Source: Pezicula radicicola (Eukaryota; Ascomycota; Leotiomycetes; Helotiales; Dermateaceae). From it: a stretch of DNA of 64,000 nt. The stretch spans positions 9,295 to 73,294 of the forward strand of contig PDUO01000006.1 in NCBI GenBank assembly GCA_003008705.1. Reading direction: 5' to 3'. The translations under genes were made by a program, and so were the position numbers. This document shows positions 1 through 12,030 of this stretch, in pieces. Under the pieces are notes generated by a model. It saw nothing but the letters and a program-made list of their open reading frames with translations. It did no database searches and was not told where the DNA came from. Within the stretch, counting starts at the first letter, position 1, and each line of letters starts with the position of its first letter.

Positions 1-1
1 T

Positions 2-379
2 ACGAGCTATATTACAACAACACAGTCTGGCGCTGTTACAAGCTATATTACGTCAACACAGGCTGGAGACACTATCACTAGCTATATCACCCAATCTGGC
101 ACTGAGACTCAATATATTACTTTGACAACAAGCGCAGAAGGAACAGCCACAACAATCTATTCAGTATCAACCTCAGTCCTAACGCAGACCGAACAACAAA
201 CAGCAACAACAACAGCAGAACCATCAACTATCTACAGTACAAGTATCTCGACCGTTACTTCTGTCTCAGTTTCCGTTTCCGTTTCCGTTTCCGTTTCTGT
301 TTCTACGGCTACGGCTACTACATGTGAGACATCTAGTGCTGCCGCATCATCTAGTGCTGCCGCAACAACTGGTCCTTAG
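2..379 (+). CDS. 3' end of a Thr/Ser-rich repetitive surface-type protein (partial)
   Basis: An open frame runs from the left edge to a TAG stop at 377-379, so the 5' end lies outside the window. The visible 125 residues are almost entirely Thr, Ser, Ala and Val. They begin with tandem copies of a roughly 12-13-residue unit built around T-S-Y-I-T, pass through a run of alternating Ser-Val encoded by GTTTCC repeats, and end in Ser/Ala clusters. Such low-complexity, O-glycosylation-prone sequence is typical of fungal cell-wall or adhesin-like proteins. No hydrophobic C-terminal GPI signal is visible, so secretion or wall anchoring cannot be judged from this fragment. It could also be the C-terminal stalk of a larger enzyme. 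Confidence 0.6.
   Translation, partial: TSYITTTQSGAVTSYITSTQAGDTITSYITQSGTETQYITLTTSAEGTATTIYSVSTSVLTQTEQQTATTTAEPSTIYSTSISTVTSVSVSVSVSVSVSVSTATATTCETSSAAASSSAAATTGP
14..125 (+). repeat. Minisatellite (about 36-39 bp units) coding T-S-Y-I-T repeats
   Basis: Successive units start with AGCTATAT at about 35 and 80, with a partial copy before them. They keep the reading frame, so repeat number changes would alter protein length without a frameshift. Confidence 0.6.
265..318 (+). repeat. Hexanucleotide repeats (GTTTCC)n and (ACGGCT)n inside the coding region
   Basis: About six near-identical GTTTCC/GTTTCT hexamers encode alternating Ser-Val. They are followed by ACGGCT hexamers encoding Thr-Ala. 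Both are in-frame six-base units. Confidence 0.75.
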
Positions 380-2597
380 CTGAGGATTAAACTTGCTTAA
401 GTTCGAAGTGTAGGAGAATAGATATAAGGACGGAGAATCATAAGTTGTTAAAATGGAGATTAAAATGGGAGTTTTCGGGCTAAAAATTGCATTTCTTTTC
501 ACGTATCTAGTTTAATAAAGATAGAGTTATAATATTCAAAATACACATTGCCAGATTACTTTTTAATGCTTATCTTAGCCTTATTTAAGTTGTGTTCCTG
601 TCCTGTCGGCTATAAGTCAAGAAAATAACTGTATCCTATAGGCGACCAGGTGGTTTACTGGAATCAGGAAGACTTAAGTGGTTTTCCTCGGTGACTAGGT
701 GACAAGTAGGAGATTTGCACATAGTTCCAGAATACCTTGAGGCAACCACGGCCAGGTTTAAGGCTTTACTGCTCGCTGTTTGGGCTGTTTGGCCCACACA
801 TTTTTTCTTTTAATTAATCTACCATAAATTCTAAACCAAGTCTCTACCACGCTATATGTACTTATCAACTAGGCTATAAACCAGCTTGATCAAATATAAG
901 CTGCTCCATACCTTTCCTAACTCACGTCTAAACTTTTTCGTCCATTACCTAGACTCGCACCCTACATACAGACATTTCTATCAACAGATATACAAGTAAT
1001 GTACAAAAACACTCATATTGACTAGTAACGTGTTAGATTCTCAGTAACACTCAGACCTATGGATATTTTGTTCATCTTTCCCCATGCTCAGCAACATCCA
1101 AGCATAACCATCGTCATTGAGATTTCAAGTCCTATCTCACCTTACCACCCAACTCAGACCTGCGTGCGTTTTAGATTGCAAGAAATGAAAACCAACACCT
1201 CCAAAGCTGAGAATGCACCAACCACATCGTTTAACTTCTACTATGAATACCTAGGTACCCAAGGTAAAATAGGTAGGCTTATAAGAAAGCTTATCCCCGA
1301 TCATCAATGGAACCTGAGTTGCTGCTAGCAAATGCGAACCAGTCGTCGTACCTGCCCCAAGTTCCCAACAATGAGGTGTCTTGAACATTTTCTTTCTTCC
1401 CTATCTTCATCGCGACAACCATCCATACAGCTGTATTCATGCACCAAAGTTCGCTGTTCCTCGCCGTCGGAATATTGAACCTATAGACAGTATGTGGTAA
1501 TCTAACACTAATAAGTCTATGCATTGCTAACAATCACTGCTTCGACGCCATCCACACTTCTCCCACCACCACCATCACTATTATCATCATTATCATACCA
1601 CGCTTCCGTATCCTCTCGTTGTAATGCAGGCAATGCGTTGGCATCAATCCTATCAATGACCACTTCACTTGAATATTCAAGCGCATACCGCCTATCTGAT
1701 AAGGCTCCTCTACTCAAGGTTTCACTGCCTAGGTAATTATCTAATTATCACAAGAATCAACCGGTTCTTGTACGGAAGTACTATAGTTATAGCACTAGCT
1801 AGAGGTGGCCTTCTTATTTACATTCGTAAATTCAAAGACAGCTACTATATTAGTCTTAAAAAAAAGAATAAAAGCACACTTAATAATTAATAAAACAGTT
1901 TCCTCTTGCCCTATTTCTTCAATCACCACTTTCAAACCTACAAACCCTAAGTAATAAACATCTAAAAGGTAAAAAAGAAAACAAAATACATCCCTTAATA
2001 ATAATAATAATCAACTATAAAAGAACCCTATATATAACCTTCCTCCTACCTATTCTCTATAAACTCTATTTTCCCCTAAAAGTAAGTAGTTATAATTAGT
2101 ATAAGTTTTAGAAACCTTTTTTTTTAAAGTAGTAATAATAAAAGGGAAAAAATTTAGGCTACGCAATAAATAGAGCTATAAATTACACCTGCTTTTTAGA
2201 TCTTAATGATTAAGATGGCATAAGTCACTTGAATATCTAAATCTTATAGGTACTACCTACAAGTAGGAGAAGCAACCTTGTGCATGCATTCTTGGGTTCT
2301 TTTTGTCAATTAGAACTGTTCCTACTTGCCTAAAGGTTTTCTACAATTTAGATAAAATAACAAGGACGAGAAGAGCAAAACAGGAGCAAGGATCTAGGAG
2401 TCTCTGTCTCTCCCTTAGCCCATGCTTAAGGTATCTCACATTCGTCTATTCGCAAAAAAATTAAAACCCAAACAGTCACGAGAAAATCACAAATCATCAT
2501 CTGAAGAAATATAGTTATATCATTGCAAACCAACACCCCAAGCACCAACCACTGGACTTGAAAACTTCCTTCACAGCCCGTCTAACACAAACCGAAC
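380..2597. other. Intergenic stretch without a recognisable gene
   Basis: The stretch is AT-leaning, with short ORFs only. It includes A/T-rich simple sequence (TAATAATAATAATAA near 2000 and a poly-T run near 2118). No ORF here has family-like composition or plausible spliced continuation that I could see. Confidence 0.6.
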
Positions 2598-4719
2598 TTA
2601 CGCAACAACAACAACCGTCCCCCTCCTCAAATGCCTACTACGCCCACATTCCAACCCAGTTTCTCCATCGATTTCCTCTCTAGACCCCATCCCATCACCC
2701 CTCTCATCAACATTTATATCACGCCTCTCGTCACCAGGCAACATAATAGCCCCATCAATAGCAACGGGTAATCCTCTATGCCTCCCCCTCAACATAACAG
2801 CACAAAGCACAACCTTACTCCCAGCTCTCCAAGCGCCACAAAAACTATAGGCCTCATTTGGTAATCCCTCACTGAGACCCACAGGTCCATAGGCGGAGAC
2901 GACTTCAAAGAGAAAGTTGAAGATTGAGAAGGTGGTTGGATTGGCATTGATCGAAGCAGTTTCAATAATGACGATTATTATTGTTGAGATTGTGATCCAC
3001 CAGAGGTCGTGCGAGAGTTGCAAGCGTGTTTGCTGTTGAATAAAATTCAAATGGCCTGTATTTTGCTTGATACTCGGGTCCCGCGAAGGTGCTAAGATAC
3101 CGAGAGAGCGTTCTTCGTAGACATTGCTCGTGCGTAGAGTAATGGTTATTGGATAAATGGAGATATACATCATGGCGACGCACAGAACCTGAAAGCCGAC
3201 TGCCAATGCTGAGATTGGGATGACATCAAACCCAGTAGAGCGGTTTGCTATTGATTGAAAAAGGCCATCACTTACGCGGGCGGCTACTGGTAGTGTGGTG
3301 AGAGCTGGGTTATGTAGATCGAGGAGTTCGAGGGCCAGCCAGTCGATGGCAGTCAGTCCGCAGAGAGATAGGAAAAGCCAGAGCGTATGGGGTGCTGGAA
3401 ACATATGGGTATAAACTCGTCGAGGGTGTTTGAGGATGAACACAAGAGTTTGGTGTAGCTCGTGCTTGCGAGGTGTAAGGCGCTCCATGACCCACACGGA
3501 AAATCGCAGGAATATGGGATAGCTAAGAATTTCGTCAATTCACATCAAGCGTATGGAATAACTCTGACGCTCTTACCCAGTGTTTCCAGCCAACATCACC
3601 AATATCAATAGAAGGAGTAGAAAGGTATTAGTCCCAAGTGGTACCTACTTTTCATGAGACAACCGGTAGGCTCAACTTGAGAGTAGGAATCCTACCGTAC
3701 TCTCATCCAGTAGCGATAGCCCGCAATTATTGAACGCTGACACAGGGACGAAGATACCGAGCCACCTGTACGCGAATCAGCTCCAGAAAAGACTATGAGT
3801 CTATAGATTGAACGTACAGAGCACTTATTCCGTTCTCTTTTGCAACCTCGCTTTTATGGTAATGAATGTATAGTGCAATGCTTAGACAAGCAAAGACCTG
3901 CCAGGTGAAATAGTATACAGGGATTAGCCATGAGAAGAGACGAACTGCGCGGTACTCAACACCGCCAAGTTCCACCCTTCTTTCGCGTGTGAGCAAACCG
4001 GCCTTTGCATCTTGAGCCTTAGGAATTCCCTGGGCGTTCTTCGAACGTGATAATCGTGTCACATTTATTGCCTCGGTTGATATCCTGGGCACAGAGGGAA
4101 CCCATATAGTAGGTAACGCCGATGCTCCCGAGGTTTCTCTTCTCGCCGAATTGGTATGAACTTGGTATAATTCGACGGAAGCACCCGGCTCACCAACTCG
4201 TTCATCCGCTGAGCTCGTTGTAGCGAGAAGCTTCTCGCTGCATTGAAGATGATGGCAAGGTCGATCACCATCTTCGGACATTGGGACATGAGTATTCTCT
4301 TCATCCGTTGATTTTTCCCTACCCCGAGTGTCAGAGGTTCTTTTTGAGTGAAAATTGTCCGTAACAGATAGAATATTTTCTCGCCTTCTATGAACTCCCG
4401 CTAGCTCCTTGAACCGTTGCTCAAATGCTCTTTTCCTGAACATTACCACAACCCAGCTCACAAATATCGGGCTTCCTAATATAATGAGAACAAGGAGAAG
4501 CACCTGCTGGAAAGTATTGAGGGTACTGAGATTGATCGTATTGAGACCCGTCTCTGTCATCGCCGAGGTTACTAAGAAAAGACAATCAACATAGTGGACC
4601 CTCGTCATTGTCGAAGTAGCCCAGAACACGAGGGAGAAGAAGAGTATCGTAATGACGAAGTAGGCATAGTGGAGGTTCATGAAGTTGAATGGTGGTCGAA
4701 AATGAGGAAATGGTCCCAT
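2598..4719 (-). CDS. Trk-family potassium transporter
   Basis: The predicted product is a 654-aa plasma-membrane K+ uptake protein of the fungal TRK/HKT family. Exons are 4719-3818, 3765-3696, 3644-3577 and 3522-2598, and all junctions are in frame with GT-AG borders (donors GTACGT, GTAGGA and GTAAGA). The four P-loops of the family are visible: SAMTETGLN at about 52-60, VSAFNNCGLSLL at about 309-320, NRSTGFDVIPI at about 440-450, and SAYGPVGLSEG at about 556-566. Each carries the selectivity glycine. Hydrophobic helices flank each P-loop. A hydrophilic cytosolic loop of about 150 residues, full of charged residues, lies between the first and second MPM units. It is shorter than in many fungal Trk proteins, which makes the whole protein rather compact. 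The ATG at 4719 precedes the first membrane helix directly, as in relatives. Family assignment is secure; paralogue (TRK1 or TRK2) is not resolved. Confidence 0.93.
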
Positions 4720-5811
4720 GAATCTATCTGTTTCTTCGCGTCAGGTTCAGGATAAATCTCAAAGACAGGTGCTTACTATACTCCTTCTCTGCATGATGAC
4801 CTTGGGCAGCCCTCTAGACTGCCGAATTAGAATTCAACAATTTGATGTACAGGTCATTAATAGTGGGAATGGAGGTGATTATGGCTGCTATTCAAGAAAT
4901 GTAGGGAAAGTGCCAAGTAGGGGTAGAATTTACACCTTGTCAAGCTTTTGGGTCTATCGTTGAAGCATGGCAGTGTGCAACTGCACTCCAAGTCAAGTGA
5001 GAGGCCTCACAATCCTTTCTAAGGTATGACGCCCATGACAACATTGACCAGGCGTCTTGCTGGGAAGGTGCATCTGTACTCTAGGAAGAAGGGTGACTGT
5101 TTGGAAGGAACGAGGGTCTTGTGCCTTTATCCAAGAGCATCATGACCCCCAGGCGAGGAAAGCCTAAAAATGAAATGACCGGTCCAAATGTTTTCGAGAT
5201 GCTGATAGTTCATGAGAATCGGGAAGTCCAAAGGAGTGAGATACCATACAAAGGCATCCCTCCGTTCTGATCAGGTATGGTTTGACGGGTGGGACCACGG
5301 GTGCAACAACTTTCTTGTCAAATACTGACCATCAATTGCCAGACTGAGGGGGGAATATACTAACTATTGAAGTAGCTACCATTTTGCCAGAAAACCATAC
5401 CCTCTACTCAACTTCAGAAGAGGCCAGGCTGTTCTAGCCTCCTAGAAGAAAAGTAGAGACGACGTTCGTACGTTTCACTCAACTTAAGGAAAGGATCAAG
5501 GAGATTATAGTCTGGATGCCGATCGCAAACATATTTCTGCTTCCTTTGCCTCGTACACACAAAATGTCCATAAAGTTCACCGGGCACTGGCACAAGTGCC
5601 CTGCTTTGAGTATTTACATAGCTTAGATATCAGATACAATTCAAACGTTCGCGCTCGTAAGCGGATTAAGTTAATACTATGCCCTTTCCAGTATGCACGC
5701 TTCACTCTCCCAAAACTTCATATCCTACCCGCCTTTACGCCATGTGCAAGATACATTATGCAATACGCAAGTAAGTACTGTTTTACCAGTGACAACTGAC
5801 CCAGTCGTAGA
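4720..5811. other. Intergenic, upstream of the Trk gene and downstream of the 606-aa gene
   Basis: About 1.1 kb without a convincing ORF. It must hold the Trk promoter and the 3' end of the neighbouring transcript. No motif was recognised with confidence. Confidence 0.6.
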
Positions 5812-7632
5812 TCACCTCGCCCTAGCTTCTTCCGCCTCCATCAAATCATCCAACATCATCCTCTCGCTCATGCTTCTTGGTGTGCCTGAAAAATTCCCAC
5901 CACTGCCATATTTCAAACTTTCCCGAAAACTTAGAGCGTTACTTTCGTCGAAACCGCTGCGACCATTGACACTGCCTACAAATGATTGCATATCTCCTAA
6001 AGATGCCATTTTAGCATGCAAGTCCTCGTCCTTGACGATCGACTCGCTAAACGGATGTCCCCTGTAAGACGATCTGCTAGGGCTTGTAGGGGTCGATTCT
6101 TTTGGCCAGGGGATTGGACGGGCAGGCGATTGCGAGTAGGCGCTGATGTTTATAGGTGGCTCCTCGGTTGCAGTATCATCTGATTCTGCATCCGATTCTT
6201 GTTCTTCTTCTGGTGGTGGTCGTGATCCCTCATCGTTGGCGTGCTCATCAAATTGGAACAGCACATCATATTCTTCGTCGAATTTTAGCTCGCCTTCGCT
6301 GTCTTTGTTCTCTTGTTTGATATCATGTTTTACTGGCTCAGCTAGATTCTTCTCCGGTAGAGGTTGTGCATCAATAGTCTTAGGTTCCTGCTCAAGTTTG
6401 GTGTCTTTGTTCGAGTCGATGGTAGGTGCAGGTATGGGTCTCTTCGACTTTCTTGACCCTATAACTAGCATCTCATCTTCTGACGAGTCGTCCGCATCGT
6501 CATTCGTAGCATTATCCTGTGTATTGGACTCAGGGGTGCTGTCTCCGTTTGTAGACATACTCGTCGTTTCCTCCAGTGTGATGATTCGTAGCCCACCTCC
6601 GTTTGTAAGCTTTATATCCTCACTTGATGATTCCCGCGAGGAACCATTGGTGCTCGGGGATGGGGTGGGACTGTCTGATTTCCCAGATACTTCTATCCAT
6701 TTTGTCCCATCATCCTCGAGTGGGCCCCTCGACAGTGCTCTCAAGGCCTGCGACGATGAAATCCTCTTTGGAGGTGGATCATCTATATCTTCCACTTGTT
6801 CCGCACCTCCCTCTTCATCCGAATCATTATTGTTTCCGAAAATGCTCGAGCTCGTATCTTGTGGTAATATTGATTCTGTCGACGGAGAAGCCGTGGGTAG
6901 GACCTCCTTGCCTTCGAATTGAAATCGTACTTGGCGGGGACTTTGTATTCTCGAGGAGCTCGAAGATCTGCGTAAAGCACTCCGCCGGATTGGCCCGTCA
7001 CTGCTGTCAGATTTCACCGAAGCCTCATCAGTGTTCCTCCGCTTTGGTGTAGCAGGTGGTATGGGCCTAGACAAATCGGGTGTTGCAGTCAATGACCTCG
7101 ATGACTGTGTACTTGCATCCACTCCCATACTTCCAAATTCCTTCCCCTTGCCCTTGACCAAGGAGAGAGACGCTTGTTTGTCGGTGCTCGACCTTCGCTG
7201 GTGGGAGCTGTCGAGGAGAGGCAGAAAACTGGGCGTGAAAAGGCCAGTGAATTCCTTCTCCCGTTCATGCGGACTTCGCGGAATGTCATTCTCGTTTTCG
7301 GTCGTACCGAATGGAGAGTCGGGCGTGGAGGGTCTGAAGGGTATGGATGCGCTCTTGTGCAGACCGTTTGCGGCGTTGTCGTTGCCTCCTCCCACGGCGC
7401 ATGACTCAATGGCGTCGTCGTAAGGCTCTGGATTAAGGGACCTAAAGCTTTTCATTGAGGCAGCGATAGCTTGTTGCACTTTGTCTGAGACATCTGATGG
7501 AACATCGCGCAACAATTCCTCGGCATATTTGGTGTACTCTGAGGTCATGTCGCGACGGTACAGCCAGACTTTATGATCGAGCTCTTTCAGGCGCGTTTGC
7601 AACTCGGAAACGAGTTGGCTTGCTTCATCCAT
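5812..7632 (-). CDS. Conserved-looking disordered protein with possible PP1-docking motif; function unknown
   Basis: This is a single exon of 606 aa from the ATG at 7632 to TGA at 5812. The frame is open 72 nt further upstream, but only a TTG lies there. An ATG-CCT-TGA mini-ORF sits just before the start. Residues 1-80 are predicted to be helical and charged, like a small coiled-coil or helical bundle (MDEASQLVSELQTRLKEL onward). The rest is Ser/Pro/Glu/Asp-rich and probably disordered, with several SP/TP sites. RQVRF at about 233-237 fits the RVxF pattern used to dock protein phosphatase 1, directly before a conserved-looking FEGKEVLP stretch. The C-terminal 60 residues regain order (SFRESLKYG, MMLDDLMEAEEARAR). 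I do not recognise a named domain. The PP1 link is only a motif match. Confidence 0.8.
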   Translation of the reverse strand: MDEASQLVSELQTRLKELDHKVWLYRRDMTSEYTKYAEELLRDVPSDVSDKVQQAIAASMKSFRSLNPEPYDDAIESCAVGGGNDNAANGLHKSASIPFRPSTPDSPFGTTENENDIPRSPHEREKEFTGLFTPSFLPLLDSSHQRRSSTDKQASLSLVKGKGKEFGSMGVDASTQSSRSLTATPDLSRPIPPATPKRRNTDEASVKSDSSDGPIRRSALRRSSSSSRIQSPRQVRFQFEGKEVLPTASPSTESILPQDTSSSIFGNNNDSDEEGGAEQVEDIDDPPPKRISSSQALRALSRGPLEDDGTKWIEVSGKSDSPTPSPSTNGSSRESSSEDIKLTNGGGLRIITLEETTSMSTNGDSTPESNTQDNATNDDADDSSEDEMLVIGSRKSKRPIPAPTIDSNKDTKLEQEPKTIDAQPLPEKNLAEPVKHDIKQENKDSEGELKFDEEYDVLFQFDEHANDEGSRPPPEEEQESDAESDDTATEEPPINISAYSQSPARPIPWPKESTPTSPSRSSYRGHPFSESIVKDEDLHAKMASLGDMQSFVGSVNGRSGFDESNALSFRESLKYGSGGNFSGTPRSMSERMMLDDLMEAEEARAR

Positions 7633-9963
7633 GGTAAGAGAAGGGGGTAAACTAGGGCCGACGGCGGTTAGACGCAAGGAGGTCTTTTTGGGGTCGAGTG
7701 TCAAGGCATATCAGGAGGAATAAGGTAAGGGGTTGTGTCTGTGTTTGCCTGGATTGAAGTCTTATTACGAAAGGTCCAAGTACGGTACGCTGGTACTACA
7801 GTACAACCGATCCAAAAAGAGATCTCGGGTACTACTAGCGCCTTACAGTAGGGCTTGACGCTAAGTGGCACACGAGGAGGTGAAGAGAGAATGCAAAAGA
7901 TCTCTGCGGAAGCAAAGCTATATGATAGGCGGGTCCTTTGCTGTCGAGGGGAGGGGCGATTAATTTGAATTGAATTGATTGACGAGGGGTTATCGAGAGT
8001 AACAACCAAAAAAGATGGGATGATTATTCTATGACATTGATGGAATTCAAGAGTCGCAACAGTGAGAAGTCAATTCAATTGTGAACAATGCTGGGCCTGT
8101 CAGGTCTTGTACCGCGCATCACATCACTACGCCGTCATGCAGATTCCAGTCAGATTTCAGCACCGCGCACCTTGCACTTGCACCTGAGCCAGGCTTACCG
8201 ACACCGGCAAAAAGAGTGAGTGCCCAGGGGCCTGTGTGGCAGTGGATGCGTGGTGGGTGCCAAAGAACCGTCTGTGCCCCCTTCTAGAACCTCTGTCTGG
8301 CTGGATCACGTGTAGGATGATGGATGCAGATCAATTGGAAAGTACAGTATCATAGATCTTGCCTTCACTTCTCTCATTAGTTTTCTTCTTTGAAGATATA
8401 TTTCTTTTTGGTCTTTCATTCGAGCTGCGCTGCGCGTGATCTTGATTGTTCTGGTCAGCACTTGCAGCACTAGGTAATAATCTCCTGCAGGTATGGCCAG
8501 GCAACAAGGTAGAAAGAGGTAGAAATTGGTACTGTACATAACAGTACGGAGGGGATTGCAGGCTGACTGCGTGACCCCCACTTTCAACCATACAAAAAGT
8601 CGCGCTTCACGTGGTATCTGCCTGCTGGATGATCATCTGATTTGGTCTTATCGGCAAGTGGAGGAAAGAGGCGGCTGCATGATTATTTGTACCTAACTCT
8701 TTCGTGCTGCAGTATCGCTATCTAAAGTTCATTACGTTTGCAACTAGCCAGACAAAGAGGAGCGAGCCTGTTTCTTTGCCACTTCTCTCTTTATATCCCG
8801 ACCATGCACGGTAACCACAGTGATAAAATTGACAGTTCACATCTCGTTTCCTGTCATCTGCGTATGATGCAATCCTGTGCAAGTAAATCTCTTCACATTA
8901 GTGATAGCGAATCGGATGCCATCCACGCCCATGCAGGAGCAAGACATCTCATGCTTATTTTGACTGCGACTCCTCTCCTCTTCTCCTCTTCTGTCAAAAT
9001 CTAGACGAGAATGGGGAGAGCGACACAAGCGCATCAAATAAAACCCTGTCGCTCAACTGACTTGTGCATTTCTTTAAATCTAGACTCTGACCCAACAAGA
9101 CCAAGATCTACAACTTTGCCTTTCTCTTCAAATTGGCAACTGCAGCCTGGTTGAAGGTTAAGGTAAGGTACCTTCTATTTGTTATGATTCCTTGACCGCT
9201 CAATTTGACATCACCCAGAATATAATGTGATGGGATAATTTATATACCATCGTGGTCTTTCTTAATTTCTGAATCTCATTCCACATTGATCTTTCAAACC
9301 AGAACAAAATATTTTAAAGTGGTATCTAAACTACAGTATCTTACTCGTTAACAGCTGCTGTGTTGGACTCAAGTCAGTTACTGAAGTAAGGTGAATTACT
9401 CAAGCTGTACTCATAGAATCTATGATTATGTCCCTAAATTCATGATTTTTTTTAAGGATTATAAAGTCGTTGGCACAGAGTATCAATATATTTGAAGAAC
9501 GATTATCACTATGATCAAGAAGTAGGTGCAGGAAATCAATCTGTTTTCCTTCTCCCGAAATCATAATTCTTAGGGTAGAAAAAGCAAAGGCATCCCGTGG
9601 AAGCGTAGGCACTTAAAATAACCTATTATCAAAGATCCCGCAAAAAAAACCAAAAAAAAACAACCAAAATCTCCTTCTCAGCGCGTGACAGAATCCTCCA
9701 AAATGAAATGGCCTCGTTGCTTTTACTACAAGGGTCCAGAGTCACAAGTCTAAAATGATACAACAGCAACCAACCTAAACTCAAGAACCCAATTCAACAA
9801 TTTCTCCACTACCAAGAACAAAGATATACATAACAACTTCTCATCCACCAATCAGCAATACAGAAGAACCGAACCATCTTCTCATCCGATCTGCGGTACA
9901 AGAACCACAACTCGGCAGGTCAGGAGTTAAATGGGTAACCATTAGACTTCTGAACTAAAAAAA
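7633..9963. other. Intergenic stretch of about 2.3 kb
   Basis: I could assemble no gene here. The first few hundred bases upstream of the 606-aa gene probably contain its 5' UTR and promoter (CT-rich and GTAC-rich). Several GTAC/AGTAC-containing short palindromes occur around 7780-7810 and 8530-8550. Confidence 0.55.
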
Positions 9964-10062
9964 GCTCGCTTAGCTCAGTTGGTTAGAGCGTGGTGCTAAT
10001 AATGGTTGTAAAAGAACTATTATGATACGCCAAGGTCGCCAGTTCGACCCTGGTAGTGAGCA
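9964..10062 (+). tRNA. tRNA-Ile(AAU) with a 25-nt intron
   Basis: The acceptor stem GCTCGCT pairs with AGTGAGC (one G-T), followed by discriminator A at 10062. The D arm is GCTC...GAGC. The anticodon stem TGGTG pairs with CGCCA, and the T arm GCCAG/CTGGT has loop TTCGACC. The anticodon loop reads CTAATA-A with anticodon AAT (34-36), read as inosine-UAU-type Ile decoding after deamination. An intron of 25 nt (about 10002-10026) interrupts the loop after position 37, the canonical eukaryotic position. Internal A and B boxes (TAGCTCAGTTGG, GGTCGCCAGTTCGACCC) are intact. Confidence 0.92.
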
Positions 10063-10066
10063 ATAC

Positions 10067-10072
10067 TTTTTT
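10067..10072 (+). terminator. RNA polymerase III T-tract terminator
   Basis: A run of six T residues starts five bases after the tRNA discriminator base, with further T-runs just after. This is the expected Pol III stop signal. Confidence 0.8.
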
Positions 10073-11934
10073 CGTTTCTTTTTTGCAGTTTCTTCATTTG
10101 TGGTGTTGTGAGAGAACATGGAAGTGATTAGTTCCTCAATTTCTCCCCTCCCATAGTTCTTCTGTTTTGCTACGAAATGTACCTCCTTGATTATTGAGCT
10201 TCGAACTAGTGGAAATTGTATATGCATATAATAAGTGAATTGTGAGTACTGGCCGTCTAGAAGAGAGGCCGACTAGTAGGTTTTATATACAGAGTAGGAG
10301 GCATCGTAAACGGCCCGTATACTATACAAAATAGGCTATTTTAGATGTATAAAGTGTACGTGGCTTGCTTTACATATACAAGACATTTCTATACCATGCG
10401 AGAGACAAAATGAAGATATATTCGGTGCCATGGTTTTAATATGGGAAACACGTGATCGCCGGGCAACATTGATTCTAGATACATCTGCAGTGAGAGGCTT
10501 CGTTCTTGTCATTAAAGCTCCTTCCTTAAAAGAGAATACTTTATAAAACGACTATTTATATGGTGGGTGAAGGTATAGTATAGCCTGTACGTAGTTACTG
10601 CTGATAGAGATTCGAATTGTGAAGGTTGTTGATTCCATGTTGAAAGTTTTTTCAAAGCCAGAGCTTTCTACTGTAAAATTCTACACTGCCTATATAACCT
10701 AAAACCTAATTTCCACTTTTCTTCGTAGCATTACAAAGAAATACTGCGAACTGTATTGATTGCAGAGATGAAGTATGTAAAAATGATTAGAGTCACATTC
10801 TCAAGTACTAGTTTACCCACGGATGAATCAACGTGTCATGCCTGTAAGAACACCATTAGGTTGCTCATGACCTACCAGCTTAAATTCACTTCCAATTAAT
10901 AAAAAATCTAATCGATTTAGTCACCTTATTTCCAACTAGAAATTACCACACTATTGAAAAAGCAAAAACTGGTTACTTCTAGTGGGAATTGTGGGTGAAT
11001 TAAGAGCTACAACATATAAAGAACAAGCCCCCGTATTCTACAATTGACTCGCGATAGAGATTGCTAAATCTAGGACTTCGGTTAATGTCAGAGAACCTAT
11101 AAGGTTTTGTCACAGTAGCAGAGTAGGAAATGATGACTTCACCTTCATTAAGCATAAAACCTGACTAAAGGAAAGTAGGAAAGTAAGAATGAGATATTGC
11201 GGTCCAGTAAGAGATCTCAAGGGCGTATCGCAAATGAGTTGCCTTTGTAAACCAAAATATTGCGCATAAACAGCTATGTGGATAATAATAGACAAGAAGG
11301 ACCCGGATAATCGAATTTAGTTCTAATGATGAATAAGAAATAAACATTCTCCGCAAGTGTTATAATCTGCAAGCAATAGATTGAAATCACTGCGCAGAGA
11401 ATGGCAACAATCTCACTCTTTGATACCCCAACTTCCGGCATCTTCCACGCTTCGAAAGCAAGATCTGTCTTAAGCGAGGAAAAGGGGGCGCATCGCGCAG
11501 CGATGTCGCGAGTAATTTTCTGTGAGATATTTCGTAGTGGTATAGGACGTAGACATAGAAACTAATCTCTTATAACTACTATTGGCAAGTTCCTCAAAGC
11601 TGGGCGCGAATTTCGTTGCGTTGGGGCAGATTGTATACAAGGGGAATCAAACCTCCTCGAGCCCAGCGTGCTATTGAATGATATATTAGCCAAGGTCTAT
11701 GACAAGGAAGAGGATGACAATGACGATTGTGCTATATGTCTTATGATGTCTCCTGCAGTGATAACCTTCCAAGTCTCCATAAACAGTGACTCGATCCATG
11801 TAAAAGAACGCGTGAAAGGAAACACAAAAATGAAAACCTCCTCAAGCCTCTGATATACCGCCTTTAGTATATTCCTTCACAACAAACGTCACCGCCTTCG
11901 AGCGCGTTCACACACAACCCCGCTAATCAATAGC
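10073..11934. other. Intergenic stretch of about 1.9 kb
   Basis: AT-leaning sequence with short unconvincing ORFs only. No RNA gene other than the adjacent tRNA was found by eye. Confidence 0.55.
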
Positions 11935-11943
11935 TATAAAAGG
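11935..11943 (+). promoter_or_regulatory. TATA box (TATAAAAGG)
   Basis: A perfect TATAAAAGG lies 88-96 bp before the ATG at 12031. It is followed by pyrimidine-rich sequence, consistent with the core promoter of the downstream gene. Confidence 0.6.
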
Positions 11944-12030
11944 ACTTTCTCTCGACAGAACGCGCTCTCGATCTCTCAACCAACTACACAACCCTTGCAA
12001 GACCAACCACTTGCCCGCAACCCAACAACC

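Noticed and set aside
6146..7052. Long plus-strand ORFs (up to 258 codons) over the 606-aa gene
   Set aside because: These are antisense shadows of Ser/Asp/Glu-rich coding sequence on the minus strand; composition is explained by the complementary codons.
9970..10227. 85-codon minus-strand ORF containing a Trp-Arg-Pro-Trp-rich stretch
   Set aside because: It is the antisense translation of the tRNA-Ile gene, a well-known type of false ORF.
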